Numbered from the stretch's first letter, positions 41,805 through 51,226 are shown. The stretch: 64,000 bases of DNA from Lentzea californiensis (GCF_024648825.1 NZ_JANBBE010000002.1:434001-498000); one strand, 5' to 3'. Numbers and translations: made by a program. The notes: a model not told the origin generated them from the letters alone.

Positions 41805-43855
41805 TGGGCAACGACATCTCCTTCCCGCGCCAACAGGCGCGCACCCAGCGGTTCACCGTCGGCGCACCGAGGACCTTCTCGGTGTCGGCGGACGGCGCAC
41901 GTGTCTTCTTCCTGCGCCCGGCCACGGCCACGAGCCGTGCGAACGGGCTCTGGGAGCTGGACACGGCCACCGGCGTCGAACGGCTGCTCGTCGATCCGGC
42001 GACGTTGCTGTCCGATCCGGAGGACCTGCCCGCGGAGGAGAAGGCACGCCGCGAGCGCACGCGTGAGTCCGGTGCGGGCATCGTCGGTTACGCGCTCTCC
42101 CGGGACGCCTCGGTGGCCTCGTTCGCACTGTCCGGCCGCCTGTTCGTGGCCGACCTGGTGAGCGGTACCGCCCGTGAGCTGCCGACCCGGGGTGGCGTCG
42201 TCGACCCGCGCGTCGACCCGACCGGGCGGCGTGTGGCCTACGTCACGAACGGCACGTTGCGCGTGGTCGAGCTGAGTTCGGGTGAGGACTACGCGGTCGC
42301 CGAGCCGGACGGCGAGGACGTGACTTTCGGCCTCGCCGAGTTCATCGCGGCCGAGGAGATGTCGCGCTACCGCGGCTACTGGTGGGAGCCGAACGGCGAC
42401 CGCCTCATCGCCGCGCGCGTGAACAACGCGCCGGTGCAGCGCTGGTACATCGCCGACCCGGCGAACCCCGGCACCGCCGCGACCGAGATCGCCTACCCGG
42501 CGGCCGGTACGGCCAACGCCACCGTGTCGCTGCACGTGGTGTCGCTCGACGGCACCTTCGTCCCGGTGCTGGTGGAGTTCGACTACCTCAACGACGTGCA
42601 CTGGTCGTCCGGCGGCGCTCCGCTGATCACGACGCAGACCCGCGACCAGCGCACCCGCCGGATCCACACGCTGTCCCCGGACACCGGCGCCGTCACGGAG
42701 CTCGCGGTCGAGACCGATCCGACGTGGCTCGAGGTCAGCGACGGCGCTCCGGCGTGGACTCCGGACGGCCGTCTCGTGCGGATCGTGGGGGAGGGCGACG
42801 AGTACGCGCTCCGCGTGGGCGACGAGGTCCTGACCTCGGGTCTGCAGGTGCGCCGGGTGCTCGACATCACCGACGACTCGATCCTCGTGGCCGCCTCCGA
42901 AGCCGACGACCCGACGCAGGTGCACGTCTACTCGGTTGGCGCCAGTGTCGAAAAGCTGTCCTCTGAGGACGGTGTGCACTCCGCGATTCGCGGCGGCGAC
43001 TCGGTTGTCCTCGTTTCGGCCACTTTGGACTGGTTCGGTGCGCGCGTGCGGGTCGGTGACCACGTCATCGAGTCTTGGGCGGACACGCCGGTCCTCAAGG
43101 CGTCTCCGCGCATGCTGACCCTCGGCGAACGTTCCCTCCGTGCCGCGCTCCTGCTGCCCACCGGCCACGTCCCGGGCACCAAGCTGCCGGTGCTGATGGA
43201 CCCGTACGGCGGTCCGCACGCCCAGCGCGTCATGTCGGCCCAGAACGCCTTCCTGGCCTCGCAGTGGCTGGCGGACCAGGGCTTCGCGGTCCTGGTCGCC
43301 GACGGCCGAGGCACCCCGGGCCGGGGCCTCGCCTGGGAACGCGCGATCGCGTTCGACTTCGCCGGCGCCACGCTGGAAGACCAGGTGGACGCCCTGCACG
43401 CGGCCGCCGCGCTCGAACCGGACCTCGACCTGACCCGAGTGGCGATCCGGGGCTGGTCCTACGGCGGCTACCTGAGCGCCCTGGCCGTCCTGCGCCGCCC
43501 GGACGTCTTCCACGCGGGCATCGCCGGCGCCCCGGTGACCGACTGGCGCCTCTACGACACCCATTACACCGAGCGCTACCTGGGCCACCCGGACGACAGG
43601 CCCGAGGTCTACGACTCGAACTCGCTCATCGCCGACGCGGACAAGCTCTCGCGCCCGCTGATGATCATCCACGGCCTGGCTGACGACAACGTGGTGGCCG
43701 CCCACACCCTGCGCCTGTCGAGCGCCCTGCTCGCCGCCGGCCGCCCGCACACCGTGCTGCCGCTTTCGGGCGTCACGCACATGACCCCGCAGGAACAGGT
43801 GGCGGAGAACCTCCTGCTGCTGCAGGTCGAGTTCCTCAAGCAGTCGCTCGCCTGA
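41804..43855 (+). CDS. S9-family prolyl oligopeptidase/dipeptidyl-peptidase IV-like serine peptidase
   Basis: 683 aa. Residues ~1-430 form a seven/eight-bladed propeller (DPPIV N-terminal type: YRGYWWEPNGDRLIAARVNNAPVQRWYI, in parts). Residues ~440-683 are the alpha/beta-hydrolase peptidase domain with the nucleophile Ser in RGWSYGGYLSALAV, Asp in HGLADDNVVAAHT and His in SGVTHMTPQEQ. No signal peptide, so it is probably cytosolic and degrades short, perhaps Pro-containing peptides. GTG 41804 sits 6 nt after a -10-like TAATGT. It is followed by a strong bidirectional terminator. Confidence 0.92.
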   Translation: MGNDISFPRQQARTQRFTVGAPRTFSVSADGARVFFLRPATATSRANGLWELDTATGVERLLVDPATLLSDPEDLPAEEKARRERTRESGAGIVGYALSRDASVASFALSGRLFVADLVSGTARELPTRGGVVDPRVDPTGRRVAYVTNGTLRVVELSSGEDYAVAEPDGEDVTFGLAEFIAAEEMSRYRGYWWEPNGDRLIAARVNNAPVQRWYIADPANPGTAATEIAYPAAGTANATVSLHVVSLDGTFVPVLVEFDYLNDVHWSSGGAPLITTQTRDQRTRRIHTLSPDTGAVTELAVETDPTWLEVSDGAPAWTPDGRLVRIVGEGDEYALRVGDEVLTSGLQVRRVLDITDDSILVAASEADDPTQVHVYSVGASVEKLSSEDGVHSAIRGGDSVVLVSATLDWFGARVRVGDHVIESWADTPVLKASPRMLTLGERSLRAALLLPTGHVPGTKLPVLMDPYGGPHAQRVMSAQNAFLASQWLADQGFAVLVADGRGTPGRGLAWERAIAFDFAGATLEDQVDALHAAAALEPDLDLTRVAIRGWSYGGYLSALAVLRRPDVFHAGIAGAPVTDWRLYDTHYTERYLGHPDDRPEVYDSNSLIADADKLSRPLMIIHGLADDNVVAAHTLRLSSALLAAGRPHTVLPLSGVTHMTPQEQVAENLLLLQVEFLKQSLA

Positions 43856-43871
43856 CAGCCGCGAGGAACAG

Positions 43872-43910
43872 CGAGAGGGGCGCCTCCCACAACGGGAAGC
43901 GCCCCTCTCG
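43872..43910. terminator. Bidirectional terminator between S9 peptidase and speE
   Basis: 12-bp stem CGAGAGGGGCGC / GCGCCCCTCTCG (43872-43883 with 43899-43910), continued after one mismatch by TCCC/GGGA, followed by AAAA. It lies in the 66-nt convergent gap. Confidence 0.85.
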
Positions 43911-43921
43911 AAAAGCTGCGA

Positions 43922-44770
43922 TCAGGCCAGCGACTGCCGCACCCGGTACGGCGGGATGCTGTTGCCCACCAGTGCCAGGTCGTCGATCGTTTCAGGCTCG
44001 TAGCCGGCCGTCTTCAACCGCTCGACCATCAGCGCGGTCGGGTCCTCGACGACGTCCGCGCGGCCGAACAGGTACGCCCACTCGTGCTCGTCCGAGCCGT
44101 AGTAGGCGACGGTGTCGAACACCTCGTTGAACCGCTGCCAGGAGCGGATCAGCGTGGTGTTGCGCCACATCGTCTGGCAACCGGACTGGTTGACGACGAC
44201 GCCGCCGGGACGCAGCAGGGCCTTGCACATGCGCAGGAAGTCCGCGCCGTACAGGCGGTTGTGCTGCGCCTCCTCCTCGCGCTCGTCGGGCAGGTCCACC
44301 AGCACGATGTCGTACTTCTCCGACGTCGTGCGGATGTACTCGAACCCGTCGATGTACTGCACGCGGATCGGACCGTCGCCCTTCTCGGCGGCGGCCAGCT
44401 CCTCGGACGTGTAGCCGTACGGCAGGTGCTCCGCGCACAGCTTGACGGCCTGCTCGTCGATGTCGATGTGGTCGACGACCGTCGCACCGTGCTGGACGGC
44501 CATCTGGCACACGACGCCCTCGGAGGAGCCGATGACCAGCACGCGCTCGACGGTGTCGGCCAGCAGCAGCGCCGGCACCATCAGGGCCTCGTGGTAGGTC
44601 AGCTGGCTGAACTCCGTCGACTGCCGGTCGTCGTCGCAGAACAGCGACACGCCCTGCGCCGTGCGGGCGATCACCAGGTGCTGGAAGTCGGTCTTGGTGT
44701 CGACCAGCACCTCGTCCACCTGCCAGTGGCGGGTCATGCCATCGGCGAGCGGCTCGTTGATCGTGTTCAC
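43922..44770 (-). CDS. speE: Spermidine synthase-type aminopropyltransferase
   Basis: 282 aa. Transfers the aminopropyl group of decarboxylated SAM to putrescine. Motifs: CDDDRQSTEFSQLTYHEALMVPALL (in parts), VLVIGSSEGVVCQMAVQHGA for the nucleotide site, HIDIDEQAVKLC, YDIVLVDLPD, and GGVVVNQSGC. The GTG start overlaps the speD stop (GTGA). The usual GGGxG loop is replaced by GSSEG, so the exact polyamine product deserves caution, but the ODC-SpeD-SpeE order strongly supports spermidine formation. Confidence 0.9.
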   Translation of the reverse strand: MNTINEPLADGMTRHWQVDEVLVDTKTDFQHLVIARTAQGVSLFCDDDRQSTEFSQLTYHEALMVPALLLADTVERVLVIGSSEGVVCQMAVQHGATVVDHIDIDEQAVKLCAEHLPYGYTSEELAAAEKGDGPIRVQYIDGFEYIRTTSEKYDIVLVDLPDEREEEAQHNRLYGADFLRMCKALLRPGGVVVNQSGCQTMWRNTTLIRSWQRFNEVFDTVAYYGSDEHEWAYLFGRADVVEDPTALMVERLKTAGYEPETIDDLALVGNSIPPYRVRQSLA

Positions 44771-45165
44771 GCGACATGCTCCTTGACGCCACGAGTGACG
44801 AGGTCCGTGCTCACGTGAGCAGCGCCCAGAGCGTCAGCGAGTAGCTGGACGGCCAGCGCGGGCTTCGCACGAGTACCGCAGGTGAAGACGTCGACGAACA
44901 CCGAACCCACCTCGGGGTAGGTGTGGATCGACGCATGGGACTCCGACAGCAGGGCGAGCACGGTGACTCCTTGGGGATCGAACTTCTTGGAGATCACCTC
45001 CAGAACGGTTGCGTCGGCCTGCGTGAGAACCTCACCGAGGGCGTGCTTGAGGAACTGCTCGTCGTCGAGCAGATCGGCACTCACGCCCGAAAGCTCTGCA
45101 AGTACGTGCTGTCCCGCGAACAAACCGACGGTCTCCTCGGTCTGACAGGGCGCTTCGGACATCAA
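44767..45165 (-). CDS. speD: S-adenosylmethionine decarboxylase proenzyme
   Basis: 132-aa bacterial class 1b proenzyme. The self-cleavage site is in LSESHASIHTYPE: cleavage between Glu75 and Ser76 converts the Ser to the pyruvoyl cofactor. The catalytic Cys lies in VDVFTCG. It supplies decarboxylated SAM to the coupled SpeE. ATG at 45165 or 45162. It starts 31 nt after the ornithine decarboxylase stop, in the same operon. Confidence 0.93.
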   Translation of the reverse strand: MMSEAPCQTEETVGLFAGQHVLAELSGVSADLLDDEQFLKHALGEVLTQADATVLEVISKKFDPQGVTVLALLSESHASIHTYPEVGSVFVDVFTCGTRAKPALAVQLLADALGAAHVSTDLVTRGVKEHVA

Positions 45166-45196
45166 TCACTCCAAACTATGTGAATTGCAGACAGGC

Positions 45197-46363
45197 TTAG
45201 ATGCAGTACGTGGCCAACGGCGGGAAGCCGTTGAAGCACACGGACGAATAGGAGGACGTGTAGGCGCCCGCGTGGAGGATGTCCACGTGATCGCCCGCCT
45301 GCAGGTCCAGTGGCAGGTCGTAGCGGGTGTGCTGGTAGATCACGTCGTCCGCGTCGCACGTCGGGCCCGCCAGCACGATCGGGCCTGCCGGGCCACCGTC
45401 GCGCGAGGTGCGCAGCCGGTACGCGATCGCCTCGCCCTCGGTCTCGGCGAGGCCCTGGTAGCGGCCGATGTCGACGTAGACCCAGCGGCGTTCGTCCGAA
45501 TAGGACTTCCGCGACACCAGCACGACGGAGGAACGGATCATGCCCGCCTCGGCGGAGATCGCCCGGCCGGGCTCGATCATCACCCTGGGGCGAGCGGTGC
45601 CGAAGTGCCGGGCGACCGATGCCTCGATGGCGGCGGCGAAGGCCTCCAGGGACGGCGTGGCCTCCTGGTAGACGGCGGGGAGCCCGCCGCCGAGGTTCAC
45701 CGTCGACGTCTCGATGCCCTCCGCGCGCAGCTTCGCGGCGATCAGCGCCGCGTCGGCGATGCCGGAGTCCCAGCCTTCGACGGAGAGCTGCTGCGAGCCC
45801 GCGTGGAACGCGACGCCGAGAGGAACGAGGCCCAGTTCGTGCGCCAGCCGCAAGAGATCCGTCGCCATCTCCGGATCGCAACCGAACTTGTTGCCGAACG
45901 GGTACGTGGAACCCTTGCTGTGGACAAGAATCCGCACCAGCACGGATGAACCGGGCGCGTGGGAAGCGACGAAACGGACGTCCTGCTCGCTGTCCGACAC
46001 GAACATCCGCACGCCACGCGAGTACGCGTACGCGATGTCGGCGACCTTCTTGATGGGGTTGCTGTAGGAGATCGACGACGGCTCGGCGCCGCGCGCCAGG
46101 CACAGGTCGATCTCCGCGGGCGACGCCACGTCGAAGTGCGAACCCTCCGCGACCAGCGTGCCGACCACGTCGGACTCCGGGTTGGACTTCACCGCGTAGA
46201 AGATGTCGATGGACGGCAGTGCCGCGCGAATTGCCTGGTAGCGCGCGCGAATCGTCTCGAGGTCGATCACCAGACATGGTGTCGACGGGTTCTCCTGGTC
46301 CAGGAAACGCCGAATACGAGCCTCTGCCTCGTTGCGCCGATCAACGGCGAAGCTCTCGGTCAT
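45197..46363 (-). CDS. Ornithine decarboxylase (fold III PLP enzyme, eukaryotic-type)
   Basis: 388 aa, alanine-racemase fold. PLP Lys59 in FYAVKSNPE; glycine loop VNLGGGLPA; phosphate/substrate region IEPGRAISAEAGM; catalytic Cys in the C-terminal YSSVCFNGFPP, the pattern of ornithine decarboxylases rather than diaminopimelate decarboxylases. It makes putrescine. First gene of the polyamine operon, before speD and speE. Some members act on arginine or lysine, but the context favours ornithine. Confidence 0.9.
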   Translation of the reverse strand: MTESFAVDRRNEAEARIRRFLDQENPSTPCLVIDLETIRARYQAIRAALPSIDIFYAVKSNPESDVVGTLVAEGSHFDVASPAEIDLCLARGAEPSSISYSNPIKKVADIAYAYSRGVRMFVSDSEQDVRFVASHAPGSSVLVRILVHSKGSTYPFGNKFGCDPEMATDLLRLAHELGLVPLGVAFHAGSQQLSVEGWDSGIADAALIAAKLRAEGIETSTVNLGGGLPAVYQEATPSLEAFAAAIEASVARHFGTARPRVMIEPGRAISAEAGMIRSSVVLVSRKSYSDERRWVYVDIGRYQGLAETEGEAIAYRLRTSRDGGPAGPIVLAGPTCDADDVIYQHTRYDLPLDLQAGDHVDILHAGAYTSSYSSVCFNGFPPLATYCI

Positions 46364-46471
46364 TTCCCCAGGGGTCCCCCTTCATCCGCCTCGCGTTCCG
46401 TACGCGGGCACGGCCGTCCACTCTACGGCCTGGACACCGAAAGTGCGCAAGCCAGTCCAGGCGAGTGTGAT

Positions 46472-47689
46472 TTACCCAGCAGAACGCAGCTCGACCATCG
46501 TGATGTCCGGAGGCGCGCCCACGCGCACCGGCGGACCCCAGAAACCCGCGCCACGACTGGTGTAGAGCCAGGTGCCGTCCACCTTCGACAGCCCGGCCGT
46601 GCTGGGTTGCTGCAGCGGCACAAGGAAGTTGAACGGGACCATCTGTCCGCCGTGTGTATGACCGGACAACTGGAGGTCGACGCCGCGTGAAGACGCGTCG
46701 GCCACCTGCACGGGCTGGTGTGACAACAGGACTACGGGGTTGTTGCGATCTCGTCCGGAGAGGGCGCGGTCGAAGTCCGGTCCGTCGTTGTAAGACTTGC
46801 CGGTGACGTCGTTCACACCCACGACCTCGATGCCGCCGGCGACCGTCAAACCCTCGTTGCGCAACGGGTTCACGCCGAGCCTGTCGAGCTCCGCGATCCA
46901 CTGTTCGTGACCGGAGAAGTACTCGTGGTTGCCTGTCACGAAGAAGCTGCCGTGTTTGGACACCAGGTCCCGCAACGGTGCCGCGGCCTCGCCCAGTTCG
47001 GCGACGGTGCCGTCGACCAGGTCACCGACGATCGCGACGACGTCCGCTTCCTGTTCGTTGATCATCCGCACGATCCGTTCGGTGTGCGAGCGCCCGAGCA
47101 GCGGTCCGAGGTGGATGTCGCTCACGACCGCGATCCGGAAGCCCGACAGCGACGGCCGCAGCTTGTCCAGCGTCACCGGCACGTTCAGCAGCTGCGGGTC
47201 GCCCAGCGCCTGCGTCATGCCGTAGCCCACGACCCCGCCGGCCGCGATACCGGATCCGATCGCCACCGAGCGCGAGATGAACAGCCGCCGTGACGGGTCC
47301 GGCACGATCTCGGCCGGTTCGGCGGGCGCGGGACCGGCGGCGACGGGCACCGGCGCGAGCGTGGCGCGCTTGAGCAGGATCCGGCGCGGCACCTCAGCGA
47401 CGCCGAGCGCGATCGCCAGGTAGAAGAGCACCGCGAGCCAGATGAAGCCGGGCCAGGCGAAGAACTTCCCGTATTCCGGCGGCACCCTGCGCGTCACGAC
47501 GAGCGCGCTCATCAGCATCAGGAACGCGGCGGCGATCGCCACCGCTCCGACGCGGCGCCCGAGCGTGCGGGGCAGCGTCGTGTCCACGACCAGCCGCCGC
47601 CACAGGTACAGATGGCCCAAGGCGACGGGGACGCCGAGGAGCAAAAGGAAAATCACGACATCAGTATGCGTTTCCAGAACTTCGTGCAA
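46472..47689 (-). CDS. Membrane-anchored metallophosphoesterase
   Basis: 405 aa from ATG 47689 (GTG 47656 possible). Four membrane segments in the first ~120 residues (VIFLLLLGVPVALGHLYLW; VGAVAIAAAFLMLMSALVV; FIWLAVLFYLAIALGVA), then a twin-Arg-like RRLFISRSVAIGSGIAAGG stretch, then a calcineurin-like phosphoesterase domain. Metal-binding motifs in order: VVSDIHLGP, VGDLVDG, TGNHEYF, LLSHQPVQ and LSGHTHGGQ. The domain is predicted on the outer face. Related proteins act on lipids, such as UDP-diacylglucosamine, or on nucleotides; substrate unknown. Divergent from the sigma factor gene, 56 nt away. Confidence 0.9.
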   Translation of the reverse strand: MHEVLETHTDVVIFLLLLGVPVALGHLYLWRRLVVDTTLPRTLGRRVGAVAIAAAFLMLMSALVVTRRVPPEYGKFFAWPGFIWLAVLFYLAIALGVAEVPRRILLKRATLAPVPVAAGPAPAEPAEIVPDPSRRLFISRSVAIGSGIAAGGVVGYGMTQALGDPQLLNVPVTLDKLRPSLSGFRIAVVSDIHLGPLLGRSHTERIVRMINEQEADVVAIVGDLVDGTVAELGEAAAPLRDLVSKHGSFFVTGNHEYFSGHEQWIAELDRLGVNPLRNEGLTVAGGIEVVGVNDVTGKSYNDGPDFDRALSGRDRNNPVVLLSHQPVQVADASSRGVDLQLSGHTHGGQMVPFNFLVPLQQPSTAGLSKVDGTWLYTSRGAGFWGPPVRVGAPPDITMVELRSAG

Positions 47690-47745
47690 CCCGCCAGGCC
47701 CCAGGTGGCGTGACTAACCCGGCACCGCAGACAGGGGGAGACCTG

Positions 47746-48243
47746 ATGAGTGATCGGGACGCCGCGTTCCAGGAGTACTTCGCGGCCCGTTCCGACGCCA
47801 TGCGTGGCACGGCATACCTGCTGTGCGGCGACTGGCATCGCGCGGAAGACCTGGTGCAACAGGCCTTCACCAAGCTGTACCTGGCTTGGCGACGGATCGA
47901 GCGGCACGAGGCGCTGGACGCCTACACCAGGCAGGTCCTGGTGCGGACGTTCCTGTCCGAGCGACGGCGCGGGTGGTTCCGGTTCGAGTCGGCGACGGAC
48001 GACGTGGCGGACTCGGCCGCTCCGCCCGGCGTCCACCCCGAGGAACGGATGGTGCTGCTGGAGGCGCTGGCGAAGGTGCCTCCGAAGCAGCGTGCGTGCC
48101 TCGTCCTGCGGTACTGGGAGGACATGTCCGTCGCACAGACGGCCGTCGTCCTCAAGTGTTCGGAAGGAACCGTGAAGAGCCAGGCCGCGCGGGGGCTGCA
48201 GACGCTGCGCGGCCTGCTCTCGGAGCAGGAGAGGGTTCGATGA
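47746..48243 (+). CDS. SigE-family ECF RNA polymerase sigma factor
   Basis: 165 aa. Region 2: YLLCGDWHRAEDLVQQAFTKLYLAW; region 4: VPPKQRACLVLRYWEDMSVAQTAVVLKCSEGTVKSQAARG (in parts). This is the actinomycete SigE-family (not the stress sigma-E orthologue) ECF type. The downstream gene, starting in an ATGA overlap, encodes a membrane protein that takes the place of an anti-sigma factor. ATG 47746 has AGGGGGAG about 8 nt upstream. Confidence 0.92.
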   Translation: MSDRDAAFQEYFAARSDAMRGTAYLLCGDWHRAEDLVQQAFTKLYLAWRRIERHEALDAYTRQVLVRTFLSERRRGWFRFESATDDVADSAAPPGVHPEERMVLLEALAKVPPKQRACLVLRYWEDMSVAQTAVVLKCSEGTVKSQAARGLQTLRGLLSEQERVR

Positions 48244-49091
48244 ACGAACAGGACCTGAAGAGAGCTTTTGAGGACGTGGTGGTGGCGAGCAGCCCGCCGC
48301 CCTCGATGGATCCGGGCGTCACGCTCGGCCGGGCGCACAAGGCCCGTTCCAAGCGGCGGGCGTCGATCACGGGGGCCGCGGTCGCCGTGCTCGTCGTCGG
48401 TGTCGGGCTCGGGTCGGCGTTCGCGCTGAACCCGCAGGGCACGAAGGACTACGTGACGGGGGCGGGGCAGAGCAGCAGCTCCGACCCCGGCCTGCCGGAC
48501 ACGCAGTGGGGTGAGCAGTGGCCGGTCGGGCAGTCCGACCGGACGGCCACCAACGGGCCTCAGGCCGACCGCGGCACGCAGTTGCTGGAACTGGCCAAGG
48601 CGTCTGTACCGGCCGGGTACGAGGCAGCCGATCTGAAGTACACGGATCCCACCATGCACGGCGGCATGCTCCGCGCCCAGGCGCAGATCTCGAGCGACAA
48701 GGGCGAGACACCGGAGATCTGGCAGTACACGGCGTACGTGCCGGTGCGGAAGGACGGCAAGGTCGGCAGGCTGACGGTGACCGTGACGACGCCGAACCCG
48801 GCGGACCCGGTCGAGCCGTGCGCGCTCGTCACGCGGTTCAAAGGTGGCTCCGGCGCGGGCTGCAAGATCTACGACGTCGCCGGGAAGCAGGTCGGGGTCG
48901 CTTCTGCCATGACCCCCGGCCAGAACGACGCCACCTGGGCGTCCTACCGGGCGGCCAACGGCTGGACGGTGACGGTCGCGCAGGAGGAGGAGTACCCCTA
49001 CGCCGGGTATCCGGTGCTGGACAGGCAGCCGTTCTTCTCGCCGGAACTGGCGGCGCTCGCGGCTGACCCGAAGTTCGTGCTCGGCAGCTGA
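48240..49091 (+). CDS. Single-span membrane protein, probable anti-sigma partner
   Basis: 283 aa. A short cytoplasmic N-terminus (NEQDLKRAFEDVVVASSPPPS...) resembles the start of anti-sigma proteins in this family, followed by one membrane helix (ITGAAVAVLVVGVGLGSAFAL, about residues 41-61) and a ~215-residue extracytoplasmic domain with two Cys (PCALVTRF and AGCKIYDV). No ZAS zinc motif (HxxxCxxC) is present. Translational coupling to the sigma gene supports partnership; the mechanism is not known. A hairpin follows. Confidence 0.8.
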   Translation: MNEQDLKRAFEDVVVASSPPPSMDPGVTLGRAHKARSKRRASITGAAVAVLVVGVGLGSAFALNPQGTKDYVTGAGQSSSSDPGLPDTQWGEQWPVGQSDRTATNGPQADRGTQLLELAKASVPAGYEAADLKYTDPTMHGGMLRAQAQISSDKGETPEIWQYTAYVPVRKDGKVGRLTVTVTTPNPADPVEPCALVTRFKGGSGAGCKIYDVAGKQVGVASAMTPGQNDATWASYRAANGWTVTVAQEEEYPYAGYPVLDRQPFFSPELAALAADPKFVLGS

Positions 49092-49107
49092 GTTCGCTTC
49101 GCGCATC

Positions 49108-49136
49108 GAGGGCGGTCACGATCTGTGGCCGCCCTC
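49108..49136 (+). terminator. Terminator after the sigma/membrane-partner operon
   Basis: 12-bp stem with one wobble (49108-49119 with 49125-49136), loop GATCT, followed by TCTCGTTGG. Confidence 0.75.
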
Positions 49137-49184
49137 TCTCGTTGGTCCTTTCGGGTGTTTTGGCAGGTAGAGTGCTGCTTTGCA

Positions 49185-51170
49185 ATGCGGACTCTGCTCA
49201 TCGACAACTACGACTCGTTCACGTTCAACCTCTTCCAGCACCTCGCTGAGGTGAACGGCGCCGAGCCCGTGGTCGTCCACAACGACGACCCGCGCTTCCG
49301 GCTGGCCTCACTGCGGTCGTTCGACCACGTGGTGATCTCGCCCGGCCCCGGCAGGCCCGGCGATCCCGCCGACTTCGGCATCTGCCGCGCGGTGATCGAC
49401 CACGCCGAGATCCCGTTGCTGGGCGTGTGTCTGGGCCATCAGGGCCTGTGCCTGTCGTACGGCGCTGTCGTGGGGCCTGCTCCCGTGCCACGCCACGGGA
49501 TCGTCTCCCCGGTCACGCACACGGGCGTCGACGTGTTCGCGGGCCTGCCCTCGCCGTTCGACGTCGTGCGGTACCACTCGCTGGCGGTCACGGAGCTGCC
49601 TCCTTCTCTGGAGGCCATCGCGTGGAGCGACGACTCGGTGCTGATGGGCGTGCGCGCTCTCGACCGGCCCGCGTGGGGTGTGCAGTTCCATCCCGAGTCG
49701 ATCTGCACGGACTTCGGCCGCGAGATGCTCGCGAACTTCGCCGCGCTCACCCCGACGAGAACGGCCGCCGTGCCGGAACCGGTGCTGGTTCGCTCCAAGC
49801 CTCAGAAGCGCCCTGTGCACGTCCGGAAGCTGGCCGTGGCCGTGGACGCGGAGGAAGTGTTCGCGGCGCTGCACGGGGCCACTGAGACCGCCTTCTGGCT
49901 GGACAGCGGGGCCGGCGGACGGTTCTCCCTCATGGGAGACGCCTCGGGGCCGCTCGCACGTGTCGCGCAATACTCGGTGCAGGACAAGGTGCTCACGCTC
50001 GACGGCACATCGCACCCCTGCCCTTCTTTCTTCTCCTGGCTGGACGACGACCTCGCGTCGTGGAGCGTCGAGCAGCCCGACGTCCCGTTCGATTTCGCCC
50101 TGGGCTGGGTCGGATACCTCGGCTACGAGCTGAAGGCGGAGTGCGGCGGCGACTTCGCACACCGCGCGGAACAGCCGGACGCGTCGTTCGTCTTCACGGA
50201 CCGTGCCGTGGTCATCGATCACTCAGATGATTGCGTCTATTTGATGTCACTGTCCGATGACGGTTGGTTCGACGAGGTTTCGGCTGTTCTGGCTCACCTG
50301 ACACCATTGGCCGAACCTTCACGGCCGGTCGTCTCCGACGTGACGTTGCGCCATCCGCGCGCGCACTACCTGAAGCTGATCAGCGCGTGCCAGGAAGCGA
50401 TCACGGCAGGGGAGACGTACGAGGCCTGTCTGACGAACATGATGTCGTGGCGTGCCTCGCTCGACCCGTGGGACACATATCGCCTGCTTCGCGCCGCTAA
50501 TCCCGTTCCGTTCGGGGCGTTGCTGCGTTTCGGTGACCTCTCCGTGCTCAGCACGTCACCCGAACGATTTATCAAGGTGGACCGAGATGGCGTCGTGGAG
50601 TCATCGCCGATCAAGGGGACACGGCCCAGAGGTGTTGATGCGGCCGACGACGAGATGTTGCGCACAACGCTGGCGCGATCTGTCAAGGACCGCGCGGAGA
50701 ACCTGATGATCGTGGACCTCGTCCGCAACGATCTCGGCACGTGCGCGGAAGTCGGTTCCGTCGAGGTGACGCGGTTGTTCGAGGTCGAGACCTACGCGAC
50801 CGTACACCAATTGGTGAGCACGGTGCGGGCGCGACTTCGGCCGGACAGTTCTGCCGTCCGATGCGTTCGAGCCGCGTTTCCCGGAGGTTCCATGACCGGT
50901 GCGCCGAAGATCCGGACCATGCAGATCCTTGATGGGCTGGAAGCCGGTCCACGTGGGGTGTACTCGGGAGCGCTCGGATACTTCTCGCTCAACGGAGCAG
51001 CCGACTTCAGCATCGTCATCCGAACGCTGGTCAGCAACGGCGACCAGGTGAGTTTCGGTGTGGGCGGAGCAGTGATCTCACTGTCCGACCCTGACGAGGA
51101 ATTCGAGGAGACAGCGGTCAAGGCCACTGCTGTGTCACGCCTGTTCGGAGCACACTTTCCAGGCCGTTGA
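49185..51170 (+). CDS. pabAB: Aminodeoxychorismate synthase, PabA-PabB fusion
   Basis: 661 aa from ATG 49185 (MRTLLIDNYDSFTFNLFQHL). Residues ~1-195 are a class I glutamine amidotransferase with nucleophile Cys82 in LLGVCLGHQG and His/Glu in GVQFHPES. Residues ~210-655 are the chorismate-binding domain: SSPIKGTRPRGVDA with the Lys that marks PabB (anthranilate synthases have PIAGT), VDLVRNDLG and FPGGSMTGAPKIRTMQILD. It makes 4-amino-4-deoxychorismate for folate. Fused PabAB enzymes are also used in actinomycete antibiotic pathways, but no such genes are adjacent. Confidence 0.92.
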   Translation: MRTLLIDNYDSFTFNLFQHLAEVNGAEPVVVHNDDPRFRLASLRSFDHVVISPGPGRPGDPADFGICRAVIDHAEIPLLGVCLGHQGLCLSYGAVVGPAPVPRHGIVSPVTHTGVDVFAGLPSPFDVVRYHSLAVTELPPSLEAIAWSDDSVLMGVRALDRPAWGVQFHPESICTDFGREMLANFAALTPTRTAAVPEPVLVRSKPQKRPVHVRKLAVAVDAEEVFAALHGATETAFWLDSGAGGRFSLMGDASGPLARVAQYSVQDKVLTLDGTSHPCPSFFSWLDDDLASWSVEQPDVPFDFALGWVGYLGYELKAECGGDFAHRAEQPDASFVFTDRAVVIDHSDDCVYLMSLSDDGWFDEVSAVLAHLTPLAEPSRPVVSDVTLRHPRAHYLKLISACQEAITAGETYEACLTNMMSWRASLDPWDTYRLLRAANPVPFGALLRFGDLSVLSTSPERFIKVDRDGVVESSPIKGTRPRGVDAADDEMLRTTLARSVKDRAENLMIVDLVRNDLGTCAEVGSVEVTRLFEVETYATVHQLVSTVRARLRPDSSAVRCVRAAFPGGSMTGAPKIRTMQILDGLEAGPRGVYSGALGYFSLNGAADFSIVIRTLVSNGDQVSFGVGGAVISLSDPDEEFEETAVKATAVSRLFGAHFPGR

Positions 51171-51226
51171 TCCTGCGTTCCGGGGATAGTGTGAACGAAC
51201 CGGTATGCGCGGGGTCCAAGTGGTTA

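Noticed and set aside
49185-51170. pabAB as part of an antibiotic gene cluster
   Set aside because: No adjacent biosynthetic, tailoring or resistance genes; primary folate metabolism is the simpler reading.
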